Shown: piece by piece, positions 16,198 through 24,619 of the stretch
Position numbering within the stretch: position 1 is the first letter of the stretch
How the letters are laid out: every line of letters begins with the position of its first letter
Assembly: GCA_019187225.1 (NCBI GenBank)
Contig: JABAQQ010000028.1
Location: 62,001-126,000 of the forward strand
Reading direction: 5' to 3'
Length of the DNA: 64,000 nt
Source of the DNA: Saprospiraceae bacterium
GTDB taxonomy: Bacteria > Bacteroidota > Bacteroidia > Chitinophagales > Saprospiraceae
Translations under genes and position numbers: made by a program
The notes under the pieces: model-generated
Seen by the model: only the letters and a program-made list of their open reading frames with translations
Databases searched by the model: none
Told to the model about the DNA's origin: nothing

Positions 16198-17238
16198 ATG
16201 AAAAAAATCCTTATCATCGAAGACAATCCCGACGTACGGGAAAATCTCGCCGAGATACTCATGCTCGGCGGTTATGAGTCCGTTACGGCAGAAAATGGCA
16301 AAGCGGGCGTGGAAAAAGCATTGGAAACCGTGCCCGATCTCATTCTTTGCGATATCATGATGCCCGAACTGGATGGCTACGGGGTGCTGCACATTCTGAG
16401 TCGCCAGGCAAAAACGGCCGATATCCCTTTTATTTTCCTGACGGCCAAAGCTGAGAAAGAAGACTTCCGGCGCGGCATGTCGCTCGGCGCGGACGATTAT
16501 ATTACCAAGCCTTTCGACGACGTGGCGCTGTTGCAAACCATCGAATCGCGCCTTCAAAAAAGCGAACGCCTGCGCGTCGCTTCCGCCCAGCATACCGGTT
16601 CGATCGATCACTTTATTGACGAAGCGCGCGCATTGGAGGCCATCAAACACCTGTCGGACAACCGCGAAGTGCGTCACTTCAAGAAAAAAGACATCATTTT
16701 CAGGGAAGGCGAAACTCCACGCTGGCTGTTTTATGTAGAAAGCGGAAAAGTAAAACTCTATAAAACCAGCGAAGACGGCCGAGAACTCATCGTCAAAATC
16801 GCCCAGGCCGGCGATTTTCTGGGTTTTCTTGCATTGTTCAAGGAAGACGCCTATCCCGAAAGCGCTGCCGCCCTGGAGGACAGTTCCGTGAAACTGATCC
16901 CCAAATCGGATTTTGCCGCCCTGGTCTTTGGCAACCGCGACGTGAATGCCCGTTTCATCAAAATGCTGGCCAGCCACGTCGCCGAACGCGAACAACAACT
17001 CATCGAACTGGCTTACAATTCGGTGCGCAAACGCGTCGCTTCGGCATTGGTCCAATTATGCGACCAAAGCGGCCCCAACGTCGGCCTGCTGCGCGAAGAC
17101 CTCGCCTCGTTGGCAGGAACGGCCAAAGAAACGCTGATCCGCACGCTGACCGACTTCAAAAATGAGGGAATGATTGATATCCGCGACGGGGCGATCACCG
17201 TCGTCAAGGCAGACAAGTTGCGCCATTTGCCCAACTGA
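16198..17238 (+). CDS. Receiver-CRP hybrid transcription regulator
   Basis: 346 residues. Residues 1-122 are a receiver domain (IIEDNPD; phospho-acceptor Asp52 in LCDIMMPELDGYG; FLTAKAEKEDF; TKPFD). Residues about 150-265 form a cyclic-nucleotide-binding-like domain (EVRHFKKKDIIFREGETPRWLFYVESGKVKLYK). A Crp-type winged helix follows with recognition helix AGTAKETLIRTLTDFK. Proteins of this make-up sit next to UspA and CBS genes in many Bacteroidota and are tied to low-oxygen or redox control; that role is inferred. No partner kinase is adjacent. The start is the ATG at 16198. Confidence 0.9.
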   Translation: MKKILIIEDNPDVRENLAEILMLGGYESVTAENGKAGVEKALETVPDLILCDIMMPELDGYGVLHILSRQAKTADIPFIFLTAKAEKEDFRRGMSLGADDYITKPFDDVALLQTIESRLQKSERLRVASAQHTGSIDHFIDEARALEAIKHLSDNREVRHFKKKDIIFREGETPRWLFYVESGKVKLYKTSEDGRELIVKIAQAGDFLGFLALFKEDAYPESAAALEDSSVKLIPKSDFAALVFGNRDVNARFIKMLASHVAEREQQLIELAYNSVRKRVASALVQLCDQSGPNVGLLREDLASLAGTAKETLIRTLTDFKNEGMIDIRDGAITVVKADKLRHLPN

Positions 17239-17361
17239 TCCTGCAACAAATTTCCCCGTTCAGCCGCTATTGTTGCCTTTTCGGAAGTGTTCATTTTTTA
17301 ACGGATATGCAAGAGACGTTCTTTGTGCCATCATTTATCGCTCACACAAAAAACGACTGTT

Positions 17362-17799
17362 ATGAATCATGTAAAAATTGCTTTCGCTGCTTTTTCGATG
17401 CTCCTGCTGGCTGCTTTTGTCTCTTGCCAGAAAAGCGACGACAACTCCCCGGGTGGCAATAACAACAATGTAACCCCTGCCGCAGGCCAATGGAAAGTGA
17501 CTTATTTTTTTGATAAAAAAGATGAAACGGGCAATTACACAGGGTACACCTTCGAGTTTGGCGCCAATGGCAGTCTCGCTGCCTCCAATGGAAACCAAAC
17601 CTGGACGGGTACCTGGCAGACGGGAATCGACGACAGCGCCGACAAATTTCTGATTGATTTTACCGGCGTCGTTCCCAGCGCATTGTTGGAACTGGAGGAA
17701 GACTGGCGCATCATCACCATTGAGGACAACTTCATGCACTTCGAACATACCAGCGGCGGCAATGGAGACACGGATGTGCTGAAGTTCACAAAGAGTTAA
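17362..17799 (+). CDS. Secreted lipoprotein, lipocalin-like size
   Basis: 145 residues with a lipoprotein signal peptide (MNHVKIAFAAFSMLLLAAFVSC; Cys22 lipobox) and an Asn/Gly-rich linker. A domain with regular short strands follows (WKVTYFFDKKDETGNYTGYTFEF; NQTWTGTWQTG; WRIITIEDNFMHFEH). It resembles the small lipocalin-like lipoproteins of Bacteroidota, but I cannot assign a family with certainty. It is a single-gene unit ending in a strong terminator. Confidence 0.75.
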   Translation: MNHVKIAFAAFSMLLLAAFVSCQKSDDNSPGGNNNNVTPAAGQWKVTYFFDKKDETGNYTGYTFEFGANGSLAASNGNQTWTGTWQTGIDDSADKFLIDFTGVVPSALLELEEDWRIITIEDNFMHFEHTSGGNGDTDVLKFTKS

Positions 17800-17833
17800 G
17801 ATTGTTTTCATTTGGTTTTTTGGGGTTTTAGTG

Positions 17834-17864
17834 GGCCGGGCGCAATGCCCGGCCTGCTTTTTTT
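17834..17864 (+). terminator. Rho-independent terminator after the lipoprotein gene
   Basis: GGCCGGGC and GCCCGGCC form a perfect 8-bp stem around a 5-base loop, followed by TGC and seven T. The hairpin and its preceding TTGGTTTTTTGGGG tract recur at 19868-19920. Confidence 0.85.
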
Positions 17865-17911
17865 ACACAGGCAACCTTTTCAAAAAAAAATTCGTGCTTT
17901 GTAGCAAAGCA

Positions 17912-18472
17912 ATGCTGAAAAAGGGAGAATTGGCTGAGACGATCCGGGGCTGCCGCAGCGGCGATCGCTACGCGCAGAACCGGCTGTACCGTGCATTTTA
18001 TGCATGGGCGTCGGCTATTTGCCTGCGTTATACCGGCAACAGGGAGGAAGCGCGGGAATGCACGCAAGATGGTTTTTTTAAAGTATTTACCAAAATTGAT
18101 AAATATACGGGCGAATTGCCCTTTGAAGCGTGGTTAAAACGGGTGATGATCAACACTTGTATTGACCGCTTCCGCGCGAAGTTAAAAGAAACGCATACGG
18201 TGGAATTAGAAGAAGCCTGCGACGAAACGGTATTGGCTGAGATACTGATCAATGCCGACGTCGAGGATTTGCTTCACCTGGTGCACCGGCTGCCTCCCGC
18301 GTACCAGGCGACCTTTAACCTTTTTGCCATAGAGGGATACGAGTACCGGGAGATCGCCGAAATGCTCGGAGTATCCATCGGATCTGTCAAGTCAAATCTG
18401 TCTAAAGCCCGGTTGCGGCTCAAAGAAATGCTCACCAAACGCCAAAAGGAAGATGCCTATGCAGGACAATGA
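17912..18472 (+). CDS. ECF-type RNA polymerase sigma factor
   Basis: 186 residues in sigma-70 ECF form: region 2 (LYRAFYAWASAICLRYTGNREEARECTQDGF, about 25-60; LPFEAWLKRVMINTCIDRFR) and region 4 (LPPAYQATFNLFAIEGYEYREIAEMLGVSIGSVKSNLSKARLRL, about 125-170). The ATG at 17912 gives the usual ECF length. The next gene overlaps its 3' end and encodes a single-pass membrane protein, the expected position of an anti-sigma partner. Confidence 0.92.
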   Translation: MLKKGELAETIRGCRSGDRYAQNRLYRAFYAWASAICLRYTGNREEARECTQDGFFKVFTKIDKYTGELPFEAWLKRVMINTCIDRFRAKLKETHTVELEEACDETVLAEILINADVEDLLHLVHRLPPAYQATFNLFAIEGYEYREIAEMLGVSIGSVKSNLSKARLRLKEMLTKRQKEDAYAGQ

Positions 18473-19736
18473 CTTTGATAAAATATTCAATCACAAGTTC
18501 GGCCAACTTCCGGGCGAGCCTTACAGCGAGGAAAACTGGTCGGAATTGTCGCATCGTATAAATATCCACGAGCGCCGGCAGCGACGCTGGATGTTGCCGG
18601 TATTGTTGCCTTTGTTCGCTTTGCTTGGAGCAGGCAATCTGTTCTGGTGGTACCAATGGCGCGAAGCAACAAAATATCTGCACACAACAGCAAAACAAAC
18701 CATTCTGTATCAAACGGATACGATTGTCAGTACCTCAGTGGTGTACCGTTACGATACGATTTATCAAAACATCACCCTCGCAAAGCGACACATCGCCAAC
18801 GTCCATCGGTCGTTTGCCGGGTCTGCCGGGCAGTCCGAACCCGCACCGGTAAACACCTTTTCCGGGAATTATTCCGACACCACGGCCCATCCATCTGCTC
18901 TCTACCCTATCGCGATCGGATCGCTTGCAGGTCAAAATCTGCAAGGTTCGGTAAAACAACAAATTACGAACGGTGATGCGGCTGCGCCCACTCAGGCGAT
19001 TGTCCATATGACACCCGGGGACACGTCAGAGTTGACAACGCCGCCTCCGCCGTCTGACGACAATGCCAAGGATACCCTTTTTGAAAACCTGTTAAAACAA
19101 AGTCCTTTACCAATCCCGAAAGTGCAGTCGCCCTTCCTCTATGTAGCGCGCCCCCGGCTGGGCTTGAGTGCAGCATGGGGGCTTCCCGGTTTTCCGCACA
19201 AGCGATCCGGCTTCATTCTGGGGGGGGGTATCCGGGCCGACGTTGAAATTGCCCGGAACTTTCGACTCGGCGCCGAAGTCGCCTACCAACAAGCCAGCGC
19301 AAAGGGTGATGAGACGGAAGTGCTGGATGCGCTCGAAGTTGACATACCCGATCCGGGCGGCGATTTCAAACTGAAGTATTGGGATGTCTATTCCCTTCCC
19401 ACATTCTCCTACACCCTGCATCTGCGATATAATATCCCATTACGCGGCAAATGGACACCTTGGCTCGGTGTGGGCGGCCAGGTCTTGACATATCTTCCCT
19501 TCGATATAGAATATGAGTTTGAAAATGACAACAACGAACTTGAGCTCCATGCGCCGGCAAATGCCCTATCCGGAACCGGCTGGCATGGAACGATATTCCT
19601 GTTCGGAGCTGATTACCGCCTCAACCCGCGACTTTATTTTGGTATAGAAGGTTTCCTGTTGCGAAGCTTTAAGGAAGAACCCGGTATGCTCGACCGTCAA
19701 TTAGGTTTGAAAACCTCTTTGTCGTACAAGTTTTAA
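18459..19736 (+). CDS. Sigma-linked membrane protein with C-terminal barrel-like domain
   Basis: About 425 residues. The N-terminal 45 residues are cytosolic and charged (GQLPGEPYSEENWSELSHRIN), like the short anti-sigma domains of Bacteroidota. One membrane helix follows (about 45-65, MLPVLLPLFALLGAGNLFWW), then a low-complexity periplasmic linker. The last ~190 residues form amphipathic strands typical of outer-membrane barrel-like proteins (LGLSAAWGLPG; ADVEIARNFRLGAEVAYQQ; PRLYFGIEGFLLRSF). An AAAGGAAG ribosome-binding site 6 nt upstream favours the ATG at 18459 over that at 18453. It overlaps the sigma gene by 14 bp, so an anti-sigma role is likely but inferred. Confidence 0.75.
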   Translation: MQDNDFDKIFNHKFGQLPGEPYSEENWSELSHRINIHERRQRRWMLPVLLPLFALLGAGNLFWWYQWREATKYLHTTAKQTILYQTDTIVSTSVVYRYDTIYQNITLAKRHIANVHRSFAGSAGQSEPAPVNTFSGNYSDTTAHPSALYPIAIGSLAGQNLQGSVKQQITNGDAAAPTQAIVHMTPGDTSELTTPPPPSDDNAKDTLFENLLKQSPLPIPKVQSPFLYVARPRLGLSAAWGLPGFPHKRSGFILGGGIRADVEIARNFRLGAEVAYQQASAKGDETEVLDALEVDIPDPGGDFKLKYWDVYSLPTFSYTLHLRYNIPLRGKWTPWLGVGGQVLTYLPFDIEYEFENDNNELELHAPANALSGTGWHGTIFLFGADYRLNPRLYFGIEGFLLRSFKEEPGMLDRQLGLKTSLSYKF

Positions 19737-19888
19737 CATCAGCAAAATGAAAGTCCGGATATAACAGAGGGTGCCTTATGACGGAGATTTTTCAGGATAT
19801 GCAGACAACACGGAACAATTGCACTCCGTGTTTTCATACAGAATAAGTTGATTTAAAAAATTTACACTTGGTTTTTTGAGGTTTTTAA

Positions 19889-19921
19889 ACAGACCGGGCG
19901 CAATGCCCTGTCTGTTTTTTA
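19889..19921 (+). terminator. Rho-independent terminator, near-copy of the one at 17834
   Basis: CAGACCGGGC pairs imperfectly with GCCCTGTCTG around the same GCAAT loop, followed by six T. The preceding tract CTTGGTTTTTTGAGGTTTTT parallels that before the terminator at 17834. Confidence 0.75.
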
Positions 19922-20126
19922 TTGCTGAAGGTCATCCCCCTGTCCCGGTTTTGTCATCTCCCGAACGCGGTGGCAGTTGGAAAAACGCCGGAACGGAAAA
20001 TTGCCGCACCACCAATCGAGACGCCAGCGCCCCCAGCGATCGAGACAGCCTCACGTATTTCCGCCTCGCCCGTTCCTTTTAGTGTAAAATCGCCCCCGGC
20101 TGTTTAATAAAAACACGCGCCTTTTA

Positions 20127-20134
20127 TACCTTTG
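20127..20134 (+). promoter_or_regulatory. -7 promoter element abutting a start codon
   Basis: TACCTTTG, exact TAnnTTTG, ends 5 bp before the ATG at 20140. Transcription would begin at or next to the start codon, implying a leaderless or near-leaderless message. Confidence 0.55.
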
Positions 20135-20139
20135 CCTTT

Positions 20140-20544
20140 ATGAAACGGCAAGTGCTTATCGTTTTGACGCTGCTGCTCTGTACATTCCGCTTCTACAGCG
20201 GCACAGAGCAGCAGCGAAACACTCATTTGCCGAATGCTTTTATTGATTGGTCACAAGATATCCTTTCGACTTGCCGGTATAAAAAGCCATTCCCCTTTCA
20301 ATGCGTACAATTGTTGAAAAAACGGCTGTCGGATCCGCCGGATCAGTGTCAGATCAGCATTTTCAACGGTCAATTTTATACGTCATGGGCGTCATCGGAC
20401 AACGCGTTTTCTTGTACATTAATCCGCCATATTGCGGTACCATGTGAAGAGGAGGAAACGCCAATGCTGCTGTTCCGAACTGCCGGCTGGCGCCTTCATG
20501 GCGTCGGGCAAAATGTGTTCCATCCGCCACCCTACCGGGTATAA
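20140..20544 (+). CDS. Small secreted protein of unknown function
   Basis: 134 residues with an N-terminal signal peptide (MKRQVLIVLTLLLCTFRFYSG). The mature part is aromatic- and cysteine-containing (ILSTCRYKKPFPFQCVQLLKKR; PDQCQISIFNGQFYTSW; HIAVPCEEE), with four cysteines that could form disulfides. I do not recognise a family. Support for a real gene comes from the signal peptide and the consensus promoter directly before the ATG. It ends 117 bp before the methyltransferase. Confidence 0.55.
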   Translation: MKRQVLIVLTLLLCTFRFYSGTEQQRNTHLPNAFIDWSQDILSTCRYKKPFPFQCVQLLKKRLSDPPDQCQISIFNGQFYTSWASSDNAFSCTLIRHIAVPCEEEETPMLLFRTAGWRLHGVGQNVFHPPPYRV

Positions 20545-20661
20545 AGTTCCCTACCCTACCGTTTGGCTATCCGGATTTCATCCTTCCCGTGTCAGGATCA
20601 GGGCGGTTGCTTCGTTTGTATATTTCCAGAACTGCTATTTGTGGTAAAAAATTAAATTGCG

Positions 20662-21258
20662 ATGATCTTTCAACGCTTAAATGCCGGTATCGAGGTAAGT
20701 GACAGTGATTTTGACACCCTTTATTCCAAACGGGTAAGGGAAATATCAAAACTCCATTTTACACCGGTTGAAGTCGCCAGAACCGCGGCACGGTTCCTTG
20801 TTGAAAAGCCGGGCACACGCGTATTGGATATCGGATCGGGAGCGGGAAAGTTTTGCATGATCGGCGCCTCCTGTACGAATGGTTTTTTTACAGGTGTGGA
20901 ATACCGGGAAAGTCTGCACCGGCTTTCCTGGTTGTTGTCAAAATGCCATGGGATTCACAATACGAAGTTTATACATTCGAATATCATGGAAATAGAGTTC
21001 CGGACATTTGATGCCATTTATTTTTTCAATTCTTTCTATGAGAACATTTTTCCGGACGAACCGATTGACGGCTCAGTCCGATTGGACAAGTCGCTGTACG
21101 CTATATATGCCCAATACATGAAGGAGCAATTAAACACTATGCCGAAGGGTACCCGGCTGGCGACCTACTTCTGTTATATGACTGAGATACCAAACAGTTA
21201 TAAAGTCCAGTCGAAGGATTTTGATGGCAAATTAAAGTTATGGGTAAAAACGGAATGA
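20662..21258 (+). CDS. Class I SAM-dependent methyltransferase-like protein
   Basis: 198 residues. Motif I is RVLDIGSGAGKFCMIGA (about residues 52-66), followed by an acidic end of strand 2 (GVEYRESLHRLSWLL) and the strand-4 motif FDAIYFFNSFYEN. The region after strand 4 is short, so the cap is small. The substrate cannot be predicted. It stands alone between the orphan secreted gene and the carbonic anhydrase. Confidence 0.82.
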   Translation: MIFQRLNAGIEVSDSDFDTLYSKRVREISKLHFTPVEVARTAARFLVEKPGTRVLDIGSGAGKFCMIGASCTNGFFTGVEYRESLHRLSWLLSKCHGIHNTKFIHSNIMEIEFRTFDAIYFFNSFYENIFPDEPIDGSVRLDKSLYAIYAQYMKEQLNTMPKGTRLATYFCYMTEIPNSYKVQSKDFDGKLKLWVKTE

Positions 21259-21324
21259 CTGAGGTGCGGGGGCGAGTCCAAAAGTGAACTTGTTTTTTTA
21301 GCCTAACTAAATAAAAGTTGCACC

Positions 21325-22023
21325 ATGAATAAAACATTGATCATCTGTTTGATGATACTGGGCACAGCAATAACAGCATGTGTCCCCCATGCCAAAAACA
21401 GAACCAAAACGTACGTCAATGCTATAGAAAGGCTGCGGGCAGGCAATGATCGCTTCGTCCGGCACCGGATGAAACATCCTGACCAATCGGCAGCCCGAAT
21501 CATGGAAACTTCAGGTGGCCAGCATCCATACGCCGTCATTATTACCTGTTCGGATTCGCGTGTCGCGCCGGAAATCGTTTTCGACGAAGGTATCGGTGAT
21601 TTGTTCGTCATTCGCAATGCGGGCAATATTGTGGAAGAAGAGGACGTACTTGCCAGCGTTGAATACGCTGTGGCGCACCTCGGCGTGCGCACGGTAATGA
21701 TCATGGGGCACGAGCGTTGCGGGGCTATCGAAGCCATGACGCGCGAACCGGGCGAAGACGAACCGAAACATATCCTCGCGATCATACAGCGCCTCAAAAA
21801 CGAACCGGAGGAACAACAGGCACTCCGCAGCGGCGACACGGGCGAGCGATTGGTACATCAATGCGTGGCAGCCAACGTTGCACACGGCGTGGCGGCGCTG
21901 AGCCATCAACTCCATCATTTGAAAGGACACGGGACAGACGCGGGCATTTCTATTGTCGGTGCGGTGTACGATATTCAAACCGGCGTCGTTCATTTTCAGG
22001 AAATCAAGCCATCGCACCATTGA
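21325..22023 (+). CDS. Beta-class carbonic anhydrase, predicted lipoprotein
   Basis: 232 residues. The zinc ligands are seen in TCSDSRVAPE (Cys, with the Asp/Arg dyad) and MGHERCGAIEAM (His and Cys), the beta-class signature. The N terminus MNKTLIICLMILGTAITAC is a lipoprotein signal with Cys19, so the enzyme should sit in the periplasm rather than the cytosol. Its stop overlaps the SulP transporter start (TGATG), which couples CO2/bicarbonate interconversion to anion transport. Confidence 0.92.
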   Translation: MNKTLIICLMILGTAITACVPHAKNRTKTYVNAIERLRAGNDRFVRHRMKHPDQSAARIMETSGGQHPYAVIITCSDSRVAPEIVFDEGIGDLFVIRNAGNIVEEEDVLASVEYAVAHLGVRTVMIMGHERCGAIEAMTREPGEDEPKHILAIIQRLKNEPEEQQALRSGDTGERLVHQCVAANVAHGVAALSHQLHHLKGHGTDAGISIVGAVYDIQTGVVHFQEIKPSHH

Positions 22024-23645
22024 TGCAGGAACCCGATGAAAAGACAAACAGATTCGCGCAACCATTTTTCGATATGAACCTTAAATCACTCCTTTACCCA
22101 CATAAATGGCGCTATTACCGTTTGATCTGGTTTAAGCACGACCTACCGGCCGGCCTGACCGTATTTCTGGTAGCTTTGCCGCTTTGTTTGGGCATTTCAC
22201 TGGCTTCAGGAGCGCCCTTATATTCCGGAATATTGTCCGGCGTGGTAGGTGGAATTGTAGTTTCACTGATCAGCGGCTCCCAGTTGGGCGTATCCGGCCC
22301 GGCGGCCGGCCTCACCACAGTAGTGGCCGCTTCCATCATTGGATTCGGCGACTACCGGGTATTTCTGCTGGCGGTTTTTTTTGCCGGTTTGCTGCAGTTG
22401 ATACTGGGTATTTTGAAACTGGGGACAGTTGCCCTTTATTTTCCCTCGGCGGTCATCAAAGGCATGCTGGCAGCCATTGGCATCATTCTTATTTCCAAAC
22501 AAATACCGCTGTCGCTCGGCTATGACCAGCCCGATTTCTGGACGGAAGGTTTTCTCGGCTTGTTCAGCAGCAACCAGTTTTACAAAAATATCGGCAATTT
22601 TTATCACCACTTTTCTATGCCGGTAGTGTTGGTCACCCTGGTGTCGCTGGCAATCCTGGCCATGTTCAACGACTTTTTCCGGCGCCGTGCCAAATGGTTG
22701 CCACTGCCCTTACTGGTAGTGTTGGTTGGAGTCGGCATGAGTGCGCTCATGCCCCTGGTCATTCCTTCCTGGGCGCTTAAAGCGAGCCAGATCGTCAGCA
22801 TTCCGGCGAATATTTTCGGGGAGATCACAACGGCTGATTTTTCCAAAACGATGAGTGACACCCGGATTTTTACGGACGCCTTCACCATCGCATTGCTGGC
22901 CAGTCTGGAGACATTGTTGTGTGTGGAAGCAATTGATAAACTCGACCCGCTCAAAAGGAAAACGCCAGTGAACCGGGAATTGATCGCGCAGGGGGCTGGC
23001 AACATGATTTGCGGCTTAGTGGGTGCGATACCGATGACAGCGGTGATCGTGCGCGGCGCAGCCAACGTAGATGCGGGCGCCCGTACCCGGCTGTCGGCTT
23101 TTACGCACGGCGTGTTCCTGTTGCTCGCCGTAGTAGCTGTTCCGTTCGCGCTCAGCATGATACCCTTCGCTTCACTGGCCGCTATTCTGCTCATCACAGG
23201 CTACAATCTGACCAAACCGGCCCTGTACCGCCAGATGTTCCGGCTGGGCTGGAACCAGTTTTTGCCTTTTGCCATTACCATCATCGTTATTTTGGCCACC
23301 GATCTGCTGGAAGGTGTGGCCATCGGTCTGTTGATCTCGATTTACTTTTTGGTGCGCAACAATTTCAAAGCGGAATACAAAATTGAGCGACACCGGGAGT
23401 CGGCTACCGAACACTACTACATCAAACTGAATTCGATGGTGACCTTCCTGAACAAAGTGAACCTGCAAAATACGCTCTACAAAGCGCCACCCTATTCAGT
23501 ACTCACGATTGACGGTTCCGACAGCAGGTTTATTGACTATGATGTCCTGGAAATGATCAGCGAGTTTGAAAAACAGGCGCACGAAAAACACATTCAACTG
23601 ATCCTGAAAAATGTGGAGCGGGTGAATGTGACGGCTTTGCATTAA
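22023..23645 (+). CDS. SulP-family anion transporter (probable bicarbonate uptake)
   Basis: 540 residues with about 12 hydrophobic segments, starting HDLPAGLTVFLVALPLCLGISLASGAPLYSGI, the SulP entry motif, with GSQLGVSGPAAGLT after it. The cytosolic C terminus is a STAS domain (VLTIDGSDSRFIDYDVLEMISEF ... IQLILKNVERVN). The start ATG at 22023 overlaps the carbonic anhydrase stop; an ATG at 22074 is an alternative. SulP proteins joined to carbonic anhydrases are usually BicA-like Na+/bicarbonate transporters; sulfate remains possible given the sulfur genes further on. Confidence 0.9.
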   Translation: MQEPDEKTNRFAQPFFDMNLKSLLYPHKWRYYRLIWFKHDLPAGLTVFLVALPLCLGISLASGAPLYSGILSGVVGGIVVSLISGSQLGVSGPAAGLTTVVAASIIGFGDYRVFLLAVFFAGLLQLILGILKLGTVALYFPSAVIKGMLAAIGIILISKQIPLSLGYDQPDFWTEGFLGLFSSNQFYKNIGNFYHHFSMPVVLVTLVSLAILAMFNDFFRRRAKWLPLPLLVVLVGVGMSALMPLVIPSWALKASQIVSIPANIFGEITTADFSKTMSDTRIFTDAFTIALLASLETLLCVEAIDKLDPLKRKTPVNRELIAQGAGNMICGLVGAIPMTAVIVRGAANVDAGARTRLSAFTHGVFLLLAVVAVPFALSMIPFASLAAILLITGYNLTKPALYRQMFRLGWNQFLPFAITIIVILATDLLEGVAIGLLISIYFLVRNNFKAEYKIERHRESATEHYYIKLNSMVTFLNKVNLQNTLYKAPPYSVLTIDGSDSRFIDYDVLEMISEFEKQAHEKHIQLILKNVERVNVTALH

Positions 23646-23650
23646 AAAAA

Positions 23651-23692
23651 ACACCTGCAAAACCGGCAGAAAAGGCCGGCATTTGCAGGTGT
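23651..23692. terminator. Bidirectional terminator after the SulP gene
   Basis: ACACCTGCAAA and TTTGCAGGTGT form the outer stem, with an inner CCGGC/GCCGG stem. It has A and T tracts on either side and lies between convergent genes. Confidence 0.85.
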
Positions 23693-23713
23693 AACAAAGC
23701 TCCATGGAAGCAG

Positions 23714-23899
23714 TTATTTCGATTTTCTGGCGTTTTTGGTTTCCAGCACGTGCTTGCGGAGTTCGGTGGCCAGCTCTTTTAATTCTTGCATGGCTTTTCT
23801 GACACGAGCACCCGCAGCATTGTTTCCGGCGTAGAATTTGGACACTTCGGATTCGGCTTCGGCTACTTTGTGTTTGATGGTTTCAAAAATTTTGCTCAT
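23714..23899 (-). CDS. Histone H1-like (Hc1-type) small basic protein
   Basis: 61 residues from the ATG at 23899 (MSKIFETIKHKVAEAESEVSKFYAGNNAAG ... KNARKSK). This length and the helical, lysine-rich sequence with AGARVRKAMQELKELATELRKHVLETK match the short histone-H1-like proteins found throughout Bacteroidota, which bind DNA or RNA nonspecifically. The in-frame upstream extension is hydrophobic and unlike the family, so the shorter form is taken. Confidence 0.85.
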   Translation of the reverse strand: MSKIFETIKHKVAEAESEVSKFYAGNNAAGARVRKAMQELKELATELRKHVLETKNARKSK

Positions 23900-24079
23900 A
23901 ATAAGGTTGGAATATGGTGAACAAATGATGCGGTAAATGTACGCCTTTATACCAAAATGCAACTTTTAGATTTAAAATTATGGTGAATAATAAGTAAAAG
24001 ATGTGGAAATAACGCCGTTGACAGCAACTTTCCGATAATTATCGCGTTGCAATTGTGAATACGTTCATACTTTCGCCGC

Positions 24080-24454
24080 ATGAAGCGCATCCTCATCTGG
24101 GTACTTATCCTGCAATTCGCCACCGGCCACAACCTGTTGGCAGAAGTGGTTCGGATGCCTTTATTGCTCGATCACTTCCGGGCTCATAAAACAGAGGCAC
24201 AAGACCTTTCCTTCGCCCGTTTTCTTTGGCAGCATTATTGGAAAATATCGCACTCGCATTCCGACAACAGCCATGCGCAGCTGCCATTGCATTGTTCGCA
24301 CGGCATCATGGCCGAGTCCATGCTGCCATATCCGCCTGAAGTAGTGTTTTGCCCGACTATCATTGCCTCTGAAAGTTCAAATCGCCCCGTGTCCGACGAA
24401 TCGTTTTCTCCCGGCGAGTTCTCCCACAGCCTTTTGCGCCCTCCCATAGCATAG
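24080..24454 (+). CDS. Small His-containing exported protein upstream of the metal efflux operon
   Basis: 124 residues with a signal sequence (MKRILIWVLILQFATGHNLLAE), a His-rich patch HYWKISHSHSDNSHAQLPLHCSH and a hydrophilic tail. Short exported proteins of this type are commonly found just before CzcA/CusA genes in Bacteroidota. The His/Cys patch could bind a metal, which is inference. A degenerate -7 box (TACTTTCG) lies 4 bp before the ATG. 165 bp separate it from the RND gene. Confidence 0.65.
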   Translation: MKRILIWVLILQFATGHNLLAEVVRMPLLLDHFRAHKTEAQDLSFARFLWQHYWKISHSHSDNSHAQLPLHCSHGIMAESMLPYPPEVVFCPTIIASESSNRPVSDESFSPGEFSHSLLRPPIA

Positions 24455-24619
24455 TTCCGTTTCCCTCTTTTCCTTTCTGAATACACTGTTTGAGCTCCCT
24501 GTAAACGGATGATCAGACTTGTGATTTAAAAGTAAAAATCATTTGTGCCTATCCGAACCTCCACGTGATGCATGACCGGATTGGCACATTGACTACATTA
24601 GCTAATTATCCAACGGACT

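Larger units (their letters stand above)
19737..20139. other. 403-bp intergenic region with terminator and promoter
   Basis: Apart from the terminator at 19889-19921 and the -7 box at 20127-20134 I see no gene. Two plus-strand frames of about 60 codons over 19876-20107 have no start context, atypical composition and no recognisable motif. Confidence 0.5.

Noticed and set aside
15957..16262. N-terminal extension of the CBS gene
   Set aside because: It would overlap the start of the divergent receiver-CRP gene and the FNR-like site; CBS1 begins right after the ATG at 15956.
19876..20107. Two overlapping ~60-codon frames after the terminator
   Set aside because: No start context, they begin inside the terminator region, and no recognisable protein features.
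21717..22022. Extension of the SulP gene upstream into the carbonic anhydrase gene
   Set aside because: That part is an out-of-frame reading of the carbonic anhydrase, Arg-rich and without homology; the TGATG overlap marks the real start.
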